From: Steromphala cineraria
Lineage: Eukaryota; Mollusca; Gastropoda; Trochida; Trochidae
Direction: 5' to 3'
DNA length: 64,000 nt
Assembly (NCBI GenBank): GCA_916613615.1
Contig: OU744735.1
Location: forward strand, 57,280,082 to 57,344,081
Both the position numbers and the translations under genes were made by a program. How positions within the stretch are numbered: position 1 is the stretch's first letter; each line of letters begins with the position of its first letter. Under the pieces are notes generated by a model, which saw only the letters and a program-made list of their open reading frames with translations, made no database searches and was not told the origin of the DNA. Of this stretch, positions 40,801-43,800 are shown in pieces.

Positions 40801-43800
40801 AGCACTATATACATAGAGATATAATTATTATGAAACTGTTGTTCCTGTCCCCAGCGTCCACAAAGACGCACGGCTTCAACGCCAGCTACCAGGTGATCAA
40901 GTGCCCGGACCAATGCCAGGGAACCCGGGTGTGTGTGGACGGGCAGTGTGTGTGTCAGCCCGGGTATGGCGGCTACTTCTGTGAGATTGAACTCTGCCCC
41001 AAGAACTGCTCCTACATGCTCGGACAGGGAGAGTGTAACAAGCTGGTGAGTTCAACGATCGTTCATTTCTCCTGCTCTTTGATTATTAAGATGATTTATT
41101 ATTCCTGTTAATAATTATAGTTGTAATTCTTAAGCCTGTGAAACCTAAGCATCAGTGATATAGCTGATGGCAAGTGAATAAGAAGTGAGTTGTAAAAATT
41201 GGTAATCTGTATTTGAAGAAGTGATTTAAGTCTTGTCAATTTTCCTGGAGATGTGTCAAGCTAGCACGAGTTTGATAAAAAATGTTAGTAAAAATTTCTA
41301 GTGCGCAGTTGATTTCAACCCTTGAAAGGTTAATTAATGGTACAGAGAGTTTCTAATCATGATAACAAGAATGTGTTCAATGTGCTCATTCTTACCGTAA
41401 TATCTTTAATCTTATTCTATCTAGGACTACGGCGTGTGTTCGTGTAACCCTGGGTTCGGGGGGCCGGCGTGTGACACGGTAATGGACGAGAGTGTTCCCC
41501 ATCTCCAACTCCTCTCCGACCCCCTCCGCTCCACCGAGCAGAACGACCAGCTCCCCTCCCCCCGGGTCGGCCACACCCTTACCACCTGCGGGGGGGCACA
41601 CCTCTTCCTGTTTGGGGGGTATTCACCCGAGCATCAACTCCTCAACGATATGTGGATCTACGACATTAGTTTGTCCACCTGGTTCAGTGTCCCTGTGACA
41701 GACGAGGACCCCACCGGCAGGTTTGTACAGCCACACTTAGTGAGGTGTTTTAGGGCTTTGATGCTTTTGTTTGTTTTGGAGAGGGAGATGCCAAAGAGCT
41801 TTGAATGTAAGGGAGTACAAATCCTGTGAAAGTTTCTTTATTATTGAGACCTTGAGGTGTTGCATTACACGACATTGTTACAAAATAATCTTTATTACAA
41901 CTTCTTTAACATACCAGAACATTTAACAAGGATTGGAGTGTTTGCGAATCTGTATCTTCATGGAAATAAATATGTTTAAATAAAATACATATAAAATGAG
42001 AGTAATCTTTCATTCATCCCCCGTGTTTTCTCTCTGTGCAGGTATTACCAAGCTGCCGCCTGCATTCCCAAGAGGAAAATCATCTACGTGTTCGGAGGAT
42101 TTGTTGTGGACCGGAACAGACCTGGACTGTACAAAGCTACCAACGAGTTGTGGAAGTTCAACATTGAATCCAGGATCTGGTCTAGGGAGGAGGTGTGTCC
42201 ACGTTGCTATCATCTCACAGTATCATCACAACTCCTGATAATCATGACTGTATTTATGTTATCATATTACAAATTACAGGGTAGATTCTTGAAAATGATA
42301 AAAATCAATCTGTTTTGCATCAGCATATTTGCAAGACAACATCTTTGGCAAATTGGAATGTGAAAAGCATTGTTTATGACATTATGTCACAATGAGAAAA
42401 ATGATATCTTGCATACAGCATCATTTGAGAATTCAAACCCTGTTTTGATTGACATCGTATATAAAATAAACTTTGTCATTATTATTCTTGATATGATTCA
42501 TTGGGTGATAATATAGAACAAGACTCAATTCCATTAATGAAAAATTGATCAAAACTAGTGTATGGTATCAGTGTCAAGTATGCTTTCGTTGGTTCAGTTG
42601 AACACTCACTCAATTCACACGAATGTTGACAGGCAGGACACGTTCGTTAGTCTCTATGTGCCTGCTTATAAGAAGTTGCTTGATGAATGTGAATGTGTTG
42701 CAGGTGTCGAGCTATGTTCCGCCTCTAGCCGGCCACTCAATGAGTAGCTTGATGAATGTGAATGTGTTGCAGGTGTCGAGCTATGTTCCGCCTCTAGCCG
42801 GCCACTCAATGAGTAGCTTGATGAATGTGAATGTGTTGCAGGTGTCGAGCTATGTTCTGCCTCTAGCTGGCCACACAATGAGTAGCTTGATGAATGTGAA
42901 TGTGTTGCAGGTGTCGAGCTATGTTCCGCCTCTAGCCGGCCACTCAATGAGTAGCTTGATGAATGTGAATGTGTTGCAGGTGTCGAGCTATGTTCCGCCT
43001 CTAGCCGGCCACTCAATGAGTAGCTTGATGAATGTGAATGTGTTGCAGGTCTCGAGCTATGTTCCGCCTCTAGCCGGCCACTCAATGAGTAGCTTGATGA
43101 ATGTGAATGTGTTGCAGGTCTCGAGCTATGTTCCGCCTCTAGCTGGCCACACAATGAGTAGCTTGATGAATGTGAATGTGTTGCAGGTGTCGAGCTATGT
43201 TCCGCCTCTAGCCGGCCACTCAATGAGTAGCTTGATGAATGTGAATGTGTTGCAGGTCTCGAGCTATGTTCCGCCTCTAGCTGGCCACTCAATGAGTAGC
43301 TTGATGAATGTGAATGTGTTGCAGGTCTCGAGCTATGTTCCGCCTCTAGCTGGCCACTCAATGAACCAGGTACAGGACACCACGCTGGTGCTGATCGGAG
43401 GATTCACCACGGAAAGCTACTTCTCCGATAAAGTGTACGAGTACAATGCGGAGTGGAAGGACGACAGATGGAAGATGTACAGCATGGACAACCTCACAGG
43501 GGCAATACCCATCGGTGAGTGGCAACTTGGTGTGAGAGCAATACCCATCGGTAAGTGGCAACTTGGTTTGAGAGCAATACCCATCGGTGAGTGGCAACTT
43601 GGTGTGAGAGCGATACCCATCGGTGAGTGGCAACTTGGTGTGAGAGCATTGCCCATCGGTGAGTGGCAACTTGGTGTGAGAGCAATACCCATCGGTGAGT
43701 GGCAACTTGGTGTGAGAGCAATACCCATCGGTGAGTGGCAACTTGGTGTGAGAGCGATACCCATCGGTGAGTGGCAACTTGGTGTGAGAGCAATGCCCAT